A program made the translations under genes and the position numbers. DNA of 64,000 nt from Microscilla marina ATCC 23134 (lineage in GTDB: Bacteria; Bacteroidota; Bacteroidia; Cytophagales; Microscillaceae): contig NZ_AAWS01000007.1 of the NCBI RefSeq assembly GCF_000169175.1, positions 62,001-126,000 on the forward strand, written 5' to 3'. Of the stretch, positions 9,901 to 16,493 are shown one piece after another. Under the pieces are notes generated by a model. That model did no database searches and was not told where the DNA came from. It saw nothing but the letters and a program-made list of their open reading frames with translations. Positions within the stretch are counted from its first letter, which is position 1. Each line of letters opens with the position of its first letter.

Positions 9901-12040
9901 TTATAGTGAAGGGTATGTAAAGGGCACGCACGATCAGGATGCCGCTAAAATATTGGGTGCTTTGGTAAAACTCAATCAAAACATTCAACTGTTACGCTAT
10001 CCTACTATTGCCAGGGCTTGTGCCGCTTATTATTGGCAAAAGTACCTTGACCGCGACCAAAAACAATTGTTAAACCACCGTTTGAAAGGCATTGGAGTTA
10101 TTTTACAGGTTTTTCCTAATACCCGTGAATTTGGCGATCTGATCCATGATATTAGTAGCGGAATACGTCAGTTTTTGGAAGAAACCAGCCTCTTTGATAT
10201 AGAAATAGCTGACCTTGCCGGAGAATACTTGTTTTATGAACTGACTGTTTCTGATGCTTTTATCATTAGTAAAGAGGCAGCCCAGATTCATGATGGGTTT
10301 TTAGAGCAATTGCGTAGTAATAAAAACCTGTCTATATACAAAGACTCGCTCAAACAACTGTCTAAAGTACCTTTAGAGCAATTTGAACTTATCAGAACCT
10401 GGGTACACGCTTTTGTGCATCAGTCTAAACTGAACAAAGAGGTAGAGTTTATAGATGAATACATTGACGAAACAGCTTCATTGCTTTTTCACGAGTCTTA
10501 TGACCAAGCCCTGGTGATAGAAACCTCAGTGGTAACCAATGTAAGCGGCATGTTGGGTAACCATGGAGTAATAGAAAGCAAGACCTACCACCTCAACTAT
10601 AATGACTTTATGCTCAAGCTTAATTATTTTGAGCAGTACAATGTGCCGTTTTACCTGGAGTATATTCGCTTGAAAAAGGAGTTGACCGATCACTTCAGAA
10701 AAACACTGCGGCTTGATGAGTTTAAGCCCAGAGTGTTATCATCTTTTGTTCGAAGCAAACTCATTGACGAAGTATATTTGCCCCTGGTGGGCGATAACCT
10801 GGCCAAGCAAATAGGGGTAGTGGGCGAAAACAAACGGACTGATTTAATGGGCATGCTGTTGCTTATATCGCCACCGGGTTATGGTAAAACCACCCTGATG
10901 GAGTATATCGCCAATCGTTTGGGAGTTATTTTTATGAAAATCAACGGACCAGCCATTGGGCATCAGGTAACATCGCTCGACCCTACCGAAGCCAACAATG
11001 CCAGTGCCCGTGAAGAGGTAAACAAGTTAAACCTTGCCTTTGAGATGGGAGACAATGTAATGATTTACTTAGATGATATTCAGCACTGTAATCCTGAGTT
11101 TTTGCAAAAGTTCATTTCATTGTGTGATGGTCAGCGAAAAATAGAAGGCGTATATAAGGGCAAAACCAAAACTTATGATATGCGTGGGCGCAAAGTATGT
11201 GTGGTAATGGCAGGAAACCCGTATACTGAATCGGGCGACAAGTTTCAAATACCAGATATGCTTGCCAACCGTGCCGATACTTATAACTTGGGTGATATTA
11301 TTGGCGGAACAGCCACCGCTTTTGAGATGAGTTATATAGAAAACTCGCTTACTTCAAGCCCTATTCTAAACAAGCTTGCTACACGCAGTCAAAAAGACAT
11401 CTATACTTTGATACGTGTGGCAGAAACTGACAATCAAGAAGGAATGGATTTGGAAGGCAACTATTCGTCTGATGAAGTGGCTGAATATATCAATGTATTG
11501 AAAAAGTTGTTAATAGTGCGCGATTATGTACTCAAAAATAATCTGGAGTATATCCGTTCGGCTGCCCAGGCAGATGAGTTTCGTACTGAGCCACCTTTTA
11601 AGTTACAAGGGTCTTATCGTAATATGAATAAAATTGCAGAAAAAATACAACCCATTATGACCAATGAAGAACTGCAAACTTTGATTATGTCACATTACGA
11701 AAACGAAGCCCAAACATTGACTTCTGGAGCAGAATCTAATTTACTGAAATTTAAAGAGTTAAATGAGTTATTGACCGAAGAAGAAGCGGCCAGGTGGGAA
11801 GATATTAAGGCAACCTTCCGTAAAAACATGAAAATGAGTGGTTTTGGTGCCAATGATCAGATGGGACAGGTATTAATGCAAATGGGTGAGTTTAACGATA
11901 ACCTCGATGGGATTCGTAATGCCCTTGAGAAAAGCATCAAACTTGATTCGCTGCAAATGAACCGTTTGCTTTCTGAGCAAAAGGAAAAGGCTGAGAAAGC
12001 AGAAAAAGCTGTCAAGAAGAAAGATAAAGATAAAAAATAG
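6950..12040 (+). CDS. Giant AAA ATPase of the DUF3686 ('DNA repair ATPase') family
   Basis: 1696 aa. The N-terminal half ('RDVVPIGAYFIFGYNVNI', then a beta-rich region to about residue 430) matches the DUF3686 family, commonly annotated as DNA repair ATPase on weak grounds. Long helical/coiled-coil segments follow (about 470-860), then a linker domain and a C-terminal AAA+ module. The Walker A is 'SPPGYGKTTLMEYI' (about residue 1307), the Walker B 'VMIYLDDIQHCNPEF' (about 1369) and the sensor-like stretch 'VCVVMAGNPYTESGDKF' (about 1418). The C-terminus ends in a Lys/Glu tail. There is no signal or membrane segment, so it is cytoplasmic. It begins 141 bp after the flotillin gene in the same direction. 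A role in membrane-linked remodelling with the flotillin is inferred; DNA repair is not supported by anything visible here. Confidence 0.85.
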   Translation: MADVAENLTNNNPEENKQETKLEGGAYEIIRQRLDNQGRDLQERLHKLNEARKEVFGAIEQDLIATNRITTENNCIPRDVVPIGAYFIFGYNVNIRMKSKTELKDVFSIYRYDNKNHSFHAEPLDKLFSDDNFQERFDEMYKYYRDTVFMRFTIIQGKLFMVFQTGKSSKDIKVFKWIINEDSIAYVDDRSAHEFTYPSQQQFDWKRTRADYHRTGQHPHVSIEDRVFVETIGGDLTIKVEDNTETGEGIYAEEVEHKDQNLDDAEILYTDLGNLILLKIRPYLENEYRYLVFNEKLNQVVRIDKIEEACILLPDSQGLIFSNGYYLQSGELKVFENVSENLLYEKTVPAPNGEDFLYVFHNDQEGSYVLLSYNIIAQKVDNPIVCDGYSLFEEGEMIYFRETSEPSKSHVIQVWQTPYVGPDYIPPVSTENFLFKVGNKDIVRAMAEATQVLNLIHKEDIYTTLYMELVKRTTDILDTYYWLSNPEAFEIQEPVSAIRDTASGAIDEFEKVQRVKKNTEEQINLISGKIEEVKDKVKQARFRDIDEFVKLLAELRSLRGETISLKDLRYTNLPLVEEFEQLLEERTLHVSEKTVKHLLKETALDFYKKKVEEQSEAIEKVAKVMEITQIEQNIDEAGKELEMLIDIVSNLKIEDSTQTTKIIENISTIYARLNQVKSAAKTKRKDLMSVEAIAEFNAQIKLINQGVINYLDIADTPEKAEEYLTKLMVQLEELEGKFVEFDEFIVQLTEKREEVYSAFEAKKLSLIEARNKRATALQSSADRILKGIQNRIKGFETVNEINGYFAADLMIDKTRDIVKKLVELEDSVKADEIQSRLKTIKEDAVRQLKDRQEMFVSGENVIKFGRHHFSVNVQNLDLTIIQKADGMYYHLTGTNFFEKIDNKAFLATEEAWSQELVSENKKVYRAEYLAYKIYQEASDASSSNEVQADEGNEGEKVVVPAIADLHQLEEAGLLELVQKFMASRYSEGYVKGTHDQDAAKILGALVKLNQNIQLLRYPTIARACAAYYWQKYLDRDQKQLLNHRLKGIGVILQVFPNTREFGDLIHDISSGIRQFLEETSLFDIEIADLAGEYLFYELTVSDAFIISKEAAQIHDGFLEQLRSNKNLSIYKDSLKQLSKVPLEQFELIRTWVHAFVHQSKLNKEVEFIDEYIDETASLLFHESYDQALVIETSVVTNVSGMLGNHGVIESKTYHLNYNDFMLKLNYFEQYNVPFYLEYIRLKKELTDHFRKTLRLDEFKPRVLSSFVRSKLIDEVYLPLVGDNLAKQIGVVGENKRTDLMGMLLLISPPGYGKTTLMEYIANRLGVIFMKINGPAIGHQVTSLDPTEANNASAREEVNKLNLAFEMGDNVMIYLDDIQHCNPEFLQKFISLCDGQRKIEGVYKGKTKTYDMRGRKVCVVMAGNPYTESGDKFQIPDMLANRADTYNLGDIIGGTATAFEMSYIENSLTSSPILNKLATRSQKDIYTLIRVAETDNQEGMDLEGNYSSDEVAEYINVLKKLLIVRDYVLKNNLEYIRSAAQADEFRTEPPFKLQGSYRNMNKIAEKIQPIMTNEELQTLIMSHYENEAQTLTSGAESNLLKFKELNELLTEEEAARWEDIKATFRKNMKMSGFGANDQMGQVLMQMGEFNDNLDGIRNALEKSIKLDSLQMNRLLSEQKEKAEKAEKAVKKKDKDKK

Positions 12041-12383
12041 TAATGAGCTATAAGCCGTAAGTAGGAATAACTTGCTTATGGTAGACTAGTTCAGTACCAG
12101 TACTTACTAAAGTTTAACTGTGTTGTTTTGTGATATGGCAAAGCAATACAGTTTTTGTTCTATAGCGATATTCAATGCTCCACTGCTTTTGCTATTGTAA
12201 ATCCCGCAGGTTTCTAACTAGCAGAATTATAAACTTGTTAGCTGCTATTGAACCAACTCTATTTCTAAATCCCGATTCATCGTGATGAACCCAACGCATT
12301 TAAACAGGGTAAAACTTAGTCCCTGAAACTTTATCAATTAGTATGGAACCTCCCTAACCTCCACGGTTCCAACTATACTTAGT
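12041..12383. other. Intergenic region with small inverted repeats
   Basis: Convergent spacer between the ATPase gene and the next minus-strand gene. It contains a GGAACC/GGTTCC hairpin in 12349-12369 and a TTCATCGTGATGAA palindrome near 12273, but no clear U-tract terminator and no ORF. Confidence 0.45.
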
Positions 12384-12788
12384 TTACTTAATTATCGAAG
12401 CAACCATTGTTCGTAAGTCATCAAGTGCTGGCTTGGGATAATTACCAAAAAAAGCAATGGTGATGTGGGTTTGCCCATAACTGGGTACTTCAGGTGTCCA
12501 AAGCACAAAGGCTTTGCCCAAAAAACCCCAATTACTTTCATTGCTCAAATCAACTGTAGCTTGGTGAATTTCCTCAGCTTTCTTTTTGAACTCTGGATCA
12601 TTGCGTTGTTTGGTAATTTCTATGTGCAAGTCCATACGATCGGGTTTTACTTCATACCGAGTCTTGACGGCTTGTTTCAGGCGCGTTAATACTTGGTACA
12701 ACTCGCTTTGGGTAGCCAACAGTTTGCTACGCCCTTCTTTACCCTCAATGCGGTCTAAAGACTCGAATTCAATAGTGAATGTCATCAT
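12384..12788 (-). CDS. Hypothetical 134-aa protein
   Basis: Starts with two adjacent ATGs (12788 and 12785). It is a soluble protein of mixed alpha/beta character. An N-terminal strand 'MTFTIEFESL' is followed by a helix 'LLATQSELYQVLTRLKQAV', a strand 'MDLHIEITKQ', a long helix, and a C-terminal 'WGFLGKAFVLWTPEVPSYGQTHITIAFFGNYPKPALDDL'. No signal peptide, metal motif or known domain is apparent. Codon usage is like that of its neighbours, and the balanced composition and strand/helix alternation support a real gene. I do not recognise the family. Confidence 0.65.
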   Translation of the reverse strand: MMTFTIEFESLDRIEGKEGRSKLLATQSELYQVLTRLKQAVKTRYEVKPDRMDLHIEITKQRNDPEFKKKAEEIHQATVDLSNESNWGFLGKAFVLWTPEVPSYGQTHITIAFFGNYPKPALDDLRTMVASIIK

Positions 12789-12892
12789 TGAAATGATTTA
12801 AAAAGTGAATAAAAAATACAGTACGGTTTTATAAACCATAACAAAACGGAGAGGGGGAGAGGCTATTGTATTAAACTGGTTATTTTTTGCAT

Positions 12893-12930
12893 AAAAAAAC
12901 CTTCTCTGGTTTGTCAGAGAAGGCTTGATT
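12893..12930 (-). terminator. Rho-independent terminator of the lipoprotein gene
   Basis: Stem CCTTCTCTG (12900-12908) / CAGAGAAGG (12915-12923) with a 6-nt loop. Read on the minus strand it is followed by a run of T (the A-run at 12893-12899), about 45 bp after the stop of the gene at 12967. Confidence 0.85.
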
Positions 12931-12966
12931 ATTTTTGTAGCTTGGTCATTTTTGATGATCCGCCTA

Positions 12967-13401
12967 TTACTTTGCAGGCACCAACACTGCTTTGGTTTTT
13001 TTGCCATTATTGTCAGCTTCAAAAACAAGTTTCTTTGATGATAGCTCTACTATTTTGTTTTGTATGGCCTCTCCACCTTCTCCTTGAGTCATGGTCAATG
13101 TTTTACCATCATCACTCAATTTCCAGCTGCCCGTAAGAGATTTTCCCATAGGGCCACCTGTCATTTCCATGGTACCATCTTTTTTAAAGTTAAAACGAGT
13201 CTTCTTTAAGCCTTCAGTAATTTTTTCCAGCATTGCCTTAGGCATTTTTTCCAATTGCTCTTTAGGCATGTCTTTCATGGCAGCATCTATATCCAACGCC
13301 CACGGAGTACTTGTTAGTGTAGCTTTAGGATCACCACTGCCACCACAGGCTGTAAAAGCAACTAACATAACCAACATTAAAATTCCATTAAGATATTTCA
13401 T
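12967..13401 (-). CDS. Small lipoprotein with a lipocalin-like domain
   Basis: 144 aa. A type II signal peptide is clear: 'MKYLNGILMLVMLVAFTAC' with lipobox FTAC followed by GGSG. The mature part has the pattern of the Bacteroidota lipocalin-like/DUF4488-type proteins: 'STPWALDIDAAMKDMP', then 'RFNFKKDGTMEMTG', 'SLTGSWKLSDDGKTLTMTQ' and 'IVELSSKKLVFEAD', which are short antiparallel strands with 'G-W-x-L-S-D-D-G-K-T-L' turns. It should be anchored in the outer or inner membrane facing the periplasm. Ligand unknown. Monocistronic with its own terminator at 12893-12930. Confidence 0.8.
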   Translation of the reverse strand: MKYLNGILMLVMLVAFTACGGSGDPKATLTSTPWALDIDAAMKDMPKEQLEKMPKAMLEKITEGLKKTRFNFKKDGTMEMTGGPMGKSLTGSWKLSDDGKTLTMTQGEGGEAIQNKIVELSSKKLVFEADNNGKKTKAVLVPAK

Positions 13402-14018
13402 TATTTTTCAGATTTGATGCGGGTTTGTTTAAAAGGTTAATTAGAAGGGTAAAAGAAAATGTATTTTAGGCACAAAAATGCTCAAAACACGCCTTATGGC
13501 ACTGAGAAATATGGCAAAAAAGACTATTTTACACCTAACAAATGATTTTTAGACAAACTCTTATTGAACAACTTAAATTAAGCATCAAGGTAGTTACTTT
13601 GATGGCAAATTCATAACGATTTAATAGGTTTATTCACTTCACTATTTTCATTGAGTATTTGCCTGACCTATTTTGGATGAAGACCCTAAAGTAGTTGTTT
13701 TAATGGTATGATTTTGTACTTAATGAGTTGATGGTTCACTAAGTGGGGGGCACTGATAAGTTTGTAAAATTTTGATTATAAGTAATTTATGAATAAGTGT
13801 CTAAGGACTGACACTGTATAAGAGGAAAAGTGGATACAAAATATAAAAACACCATACATTGTAGTATTGGCAAGCGGTTTTTAGGATTGATATCAAAGTA
13901 TGGTGTTGGTTAATTTTGCGTAAGCACAAAATTAAAAAAGCATAACTGGTATTGGATCAAAAAAAGCTGGAACCAGATGGTTTAAAGTAAAGATATTTAT
14001 ATAAGCAGTAATTAAAAG
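13402..14018. other. Intergenic region
   Basis: About 0.6 kb with no credible ORF. It presumably includes the promoter of the lipoprotein gene on its left side. A large-loop inverted repeat at 13848-13907 is listed separately. Confidence 0.5.
13848..13907 (-). terminator. Possible terminator of the small TPR gene
   Basis: Perfect arms AACACCATAC (13848-13857) and GTATGGTGTT (13898-13907) separated by 40 nt. On the minus strand the last arm runs into a T-rich stretch. It lies 110 bp past the stop of the gene at 14019. The long loop makes this tentative. Confidence 0.4.
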
Positions 14019-14312
14019 TTAATCGTTAAGCGCCTGAGCGATAAGGTTGATGCCCCAAGGGTGTTGAAAGCCTAATTTTTGAGCGCTTTCCCAGTCTTGG
14101 CGGGCTTTGTCTTTGTTTCCAATTTCTTTATAAGCACACCCTCTCATATATAAAGCATAAGCCAAATTAGCAGGAGCATTTATCTGGGCAATGGCCTGAG
14201 TATAATACTGAATAGACAGTTCATACTTTGCCTGGTCAAATACTTGTTCAGCAGTGTCCATAAGACTAATGGCACTTATAGGTGAGTGTGAAGAGTAATG
14301 TGTGCTAGTCAT
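14019..14312 (-). CDS. Small TPR-like protein
   Basis: 97 aa. It contains one clear TPR-type helical pair: 'AEQVFDQAKYELSIQYYTQAIAQINAPANLAYALYMRGCAYKEIGNKDKARQDWESAQKLGF', with the usual small/aromatic spacing (Y..A......A.....R..AY...G....A..D...A). There is no signal peptide. It is a close paralogue of the gene at 14483 (shared 'NLAYALYMRGCAY.E.GN', '.DW..AQ..GF'). It is probably a cytoplasmic protein-binding adaptor. Its promoter at 14364-14412 has the same layout as that of the histidine kinase upstream, suggesting shared control. Confidence 0.8.
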   Translation of the reverse strand: MTSTHYSSHSPISAISLMDTAEQVFDQAKYELSIQYYTQAIAQINAPANLAYALYMRGCAYKEIGNKDKARQDWESAQKLGFQHPWGINLIAQALND

Positions 14313-14363
14313 AGTTCTATGCGTTTGTTAGTAATGTATTTGCCTTGATTTTTAATGACATTA

Positions 14364-14412
14364 CAAATATAGATAGTTCATTTGATTTAAAATATTTCAT
14401 CGTATTTCACGG
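14364..14412 (-). promoter_or_regulatory. Promoter with TGAAATA direct repeat (small TPR gene)
   Basis: On the minus strand: a direct repeat TGAAATA-cga-TGAAATA (14393-14409), then exactly 21 bp, then TATATTTG (14371-14364), a perfect TAnnTTTG -7 box. The start codon at 14312 is about 50 bp further on. The same arrangement occurs at 16154-16202. Confidence 0.75.
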
Positions 14413-14482
14413 GGGCAACCATGATGAGTTAAAGCTATGATAAACTGTAGCAAGCAGGCATAAAAAATGAGCATTTCATTGA

Positions 14483-14746
14483 CTACGCCATTTCTACAGG
14501 TAGCTCAAAACCAAACCTTTGGGCTTCTTTCCAATCTTTTGTTGCTTCTATTACATTGCCTGTTTCGTGATAAGCACAACCACGCATATATAATGCATAA
14601 GCCAGGTTAGAAGGTGAGTTGATTTGTGGAATGGCTTGAGAGTAATATTCAATCGATAAAATATACTTCTCTTCATAAAATATGCTTTCTGCGGCATTCA
14701 TGAGCTCTACTGCCTTTTGTGCCGGTGTTTTTTTATAGTTCTTCAT
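14483..14746 (-). CDS. Small TPR-like protein, paralogue of the neighbour
   Basis: 87 aa, ATG at 14746. Sequence 'AESIFYEEKYILSIEYYSQAIPQINSPSNLAYALYMRGCAYHETGNVIEATKDWKEAQRFGFELP' aligns along almost its whole length with the 97-aa protein at 14019-14312, so the two arose by tandem duplication. It has one TPR-like helical hairpin and no signal peptide. The TGAAATA direct repeat of the other copy is absent upstream; the best -7 candidate on the minus strand (TAGATTTT, near 14790) is imperfect. So the copies may be regulated differently. Function unknown beyond a likely role in protein-protein contact. Confidence 0.78.
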   Translation of the reverse strand: MKNYKKTPAQKAVELMNAAESIFYEEKYILSIEYYSQAIPQINSPSNLAYALYMRGCAYHETGNVIEATKDWKEAQRFGFELPVEMA

Positions 14747-14897
14747 AGTTCTGTCGTCTTCTTTATGTATTCCTTTATTTTGTAAAATCTACCAAATGCC
14801 TGCTCTAAAAAACAGGGTGATTACATCAAAGTACATGGGCTGTAGGATTGGCCGCAAAGAAGAAGGTAATTGGCTGAGGTATAGATAGGTTGTTGGT

Positions 14898-16109
14898 TTA
14901 CTTAATTAACCACTCATATTGTTCCTGGTTGCTGGTATAAAGTGCTCGTTCAAGTTGTTTTTTCCATCGGTTGTAGATGCTTTCTTGCTCAAATGTCATT
15001 GTTTTGAGTATGCCTTTTATTTTACTCAGTTGGTATACTTCGTACTGTCTCAGTTGTACTAACCAAGGAGTGAGTAAATCTTTATCCTGTGAGGTAAAAT
15101 AGTTGGAGCAAGGAGCACAGGCAGTGGGTGTTTTTCTGAGCACAGAGGTGTTGTTAGGTTGACTCACCTTGCCAGCGGGTAGGGTAAACCAAAATGTAGT
15201 ACCTTTACCTACTTGCGACTGAACACCAATAGTACCCCCTTGTGCTTCTACCGCAAGTTTGCAAAAGGTGAGGCCTATGCCAGTAGAATAAGCCCCACTG
15301 ATTTTGGGTGAGTGATCTACCTGGTAAAACTTATCAAATACATTTTTTTGAGCTTTTTGTGGTATTCCACATCCCTGGTCACTGACAGAAAACCTGACAG
15401 TGTCAGCGTTTACTTGTTGGGTTTCCACCAATATTTCACTGTTTTGAGGCGAGTACTTAATAGCATTACTCAATAGGTTGGTCAAGATTCTTTTGACCAA
15501 CTGACTGTCAGCGGCTACTTGAGTAGGGTGAGGTGGTGATTGGATGATGATGTTTTTAGCCTGTGCTTTGCCCTCCACCTGCGCAATTGCTTTGTCGATC
15601 AGAGTTGAGCTCTGGTGAGGTACAGGGTTTATAGGAAGTTTGGCCTCTTCTATTTTTTCTACATCCAAAATATTCATAATTAAATCAAGCATGTGAGTCC
15701 CTGACTGATAAATGCGCTCCATATCGCTGCCTGATTGACCATTTTCTGATAGGCTAATGATATTGCTCAAAGGGGTTTTAAGATCATGAATAAGCATGTT
15801 GATCATTTGTTTTTTAAAGCTGGCAAGCTCGCCTGTAGGTGCAGGCTCTTGTGGGTGAGAGGGGGTAGCTTCTCTGGGTTGATGTAATGAACGTATCGTT
15901 TGAAAAGCAGGTGAAAAGGCTTTTTGTTGAGAAATGTAGAGCATTCCAGCAAATGTGATACTTATGATGGCTACTGAAAATAAAGAGGGGGTGAAAAAGA
16001 AAAAACTAACACTTGCCAGTAATATCAAAAATAACTTTTCTTCAGGGATACACTGATACACCGAAAGTGAGTAATCCCGTGTTATTTTCATTTTTTTATC
16101 ATTCATCAT
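14898..16109 (-). CDS. Membrane-bound sensor histidine kinase
   Basis: 403 aa if it starts at the ATG at 16109. The frame stays open up to a GTG at 16190 (ATGs at 16166 and 16151), but the -7 box at 16154-16161 makes those starts unlikely. Layout: a membrane region ('KLFLILLASVSFFFFTPSLF', 'SVAIISITFAGMLYI'), a short linker, a dimerisation/phosphoacceptor helix with the H-box 'MLIHDLKTPLSN', an N-box 'RILTNLLSNAIKYSP', a G1 box 'SDQGCGIP', an F-box 'FDKFYQ' and a G2 box 'STGIGLTF'. A C-terminal extension of about 75 residues ('APCSNYFTSQDKD...') lies beyond the ATPase domain and matches no domain I know. No response regulator is adjacent, so its partner is elsewhere. No large sensor domain is present, so it may sense within the membrane. 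Confidence 0.88.
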   Translation of the reverse strand: MMNDKKMKITRDYSLSVYQCIPEEKLFLILLASVSFFFFTPSLFSVAIISITFAGMLYISQQKAFSPAFQTIRSLHQPREATPSHPQEPAPTGELASFKKQMINMLIHDLKTPLSNIISLSENGQSGSDMERIYQSGTHMLDLIMNILDVEKIEEAKLPINPVPHQSSTLIDKAIAQVEGKAQAKNIIIQSPPHPTQVAADSQLVKRILTNLLSNAIKYSPQNSEILVETQQVNADTVRFSVSDQGCGIPQKAQKNVFDKFYQVDHSPKISGAYSTGIGLTFCKLAVEAQGGTIGVQSQVGKGTTFWFTLPAGKVSQPNNTSVLRKTPTACAPCSNYFTSQDKDLLTPWLVQLRQYEVYQLSKIKGILKTMTFEQESIYNRWKKQLERALYTSNQEQYEWLIK

Positions 16110-16153
16110 ATCGTGTAATGTTCTTATATAAAATAGTTCTAATGCCTTCATTA

Positions 16154-16202
16154 CAAAAATACCCATATAAGACCGATAAAAATATTTCACCCTATTTCAC
16201 CC
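16154..16202 (-). promoter_or_regulatory. Promoter with 10-bp tandem repeat (histidine kinase)
   Basis: TATTTCACCC occurs twice in perfect tandem (16183-16192, 16193-16202; GGGTGAAATA on the coding strand). It is followed after 21 bp by TATTTTTG (16161-16154), a perfect -7 box, and then GTAATG, as in the promoter at 14364-14412. It also indicates that translation starts downstream, at 16109 or 16106. Confidence 0.78.
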
Positions 16203-16493
16203 TGTTGTAACACTCAGCTAAATAAGCGCCACACTTTTATTTTAAACCTTAGGTGCTAAAAGTTTGAGAAGATAAGTTAAGTAGTTGAAAAAGAGGGAGT
16301 TTTGTGGTTGGTGAAAGGCTTAATTGCAAGGTGTTATTACAAGGTTTTTTTAGAATTTTATTTTGCTTTTTGCCCCAATACTTTCTATCTTGGTTAAGTA
16401 TCTGGCTATTTTTAATAAAAAAGGCTATCCTTCCTGAAGCTCATGTAATAATTCCTCAATAAAGTAAGGTTCATGTAAATCCCTAAGAAAGTG

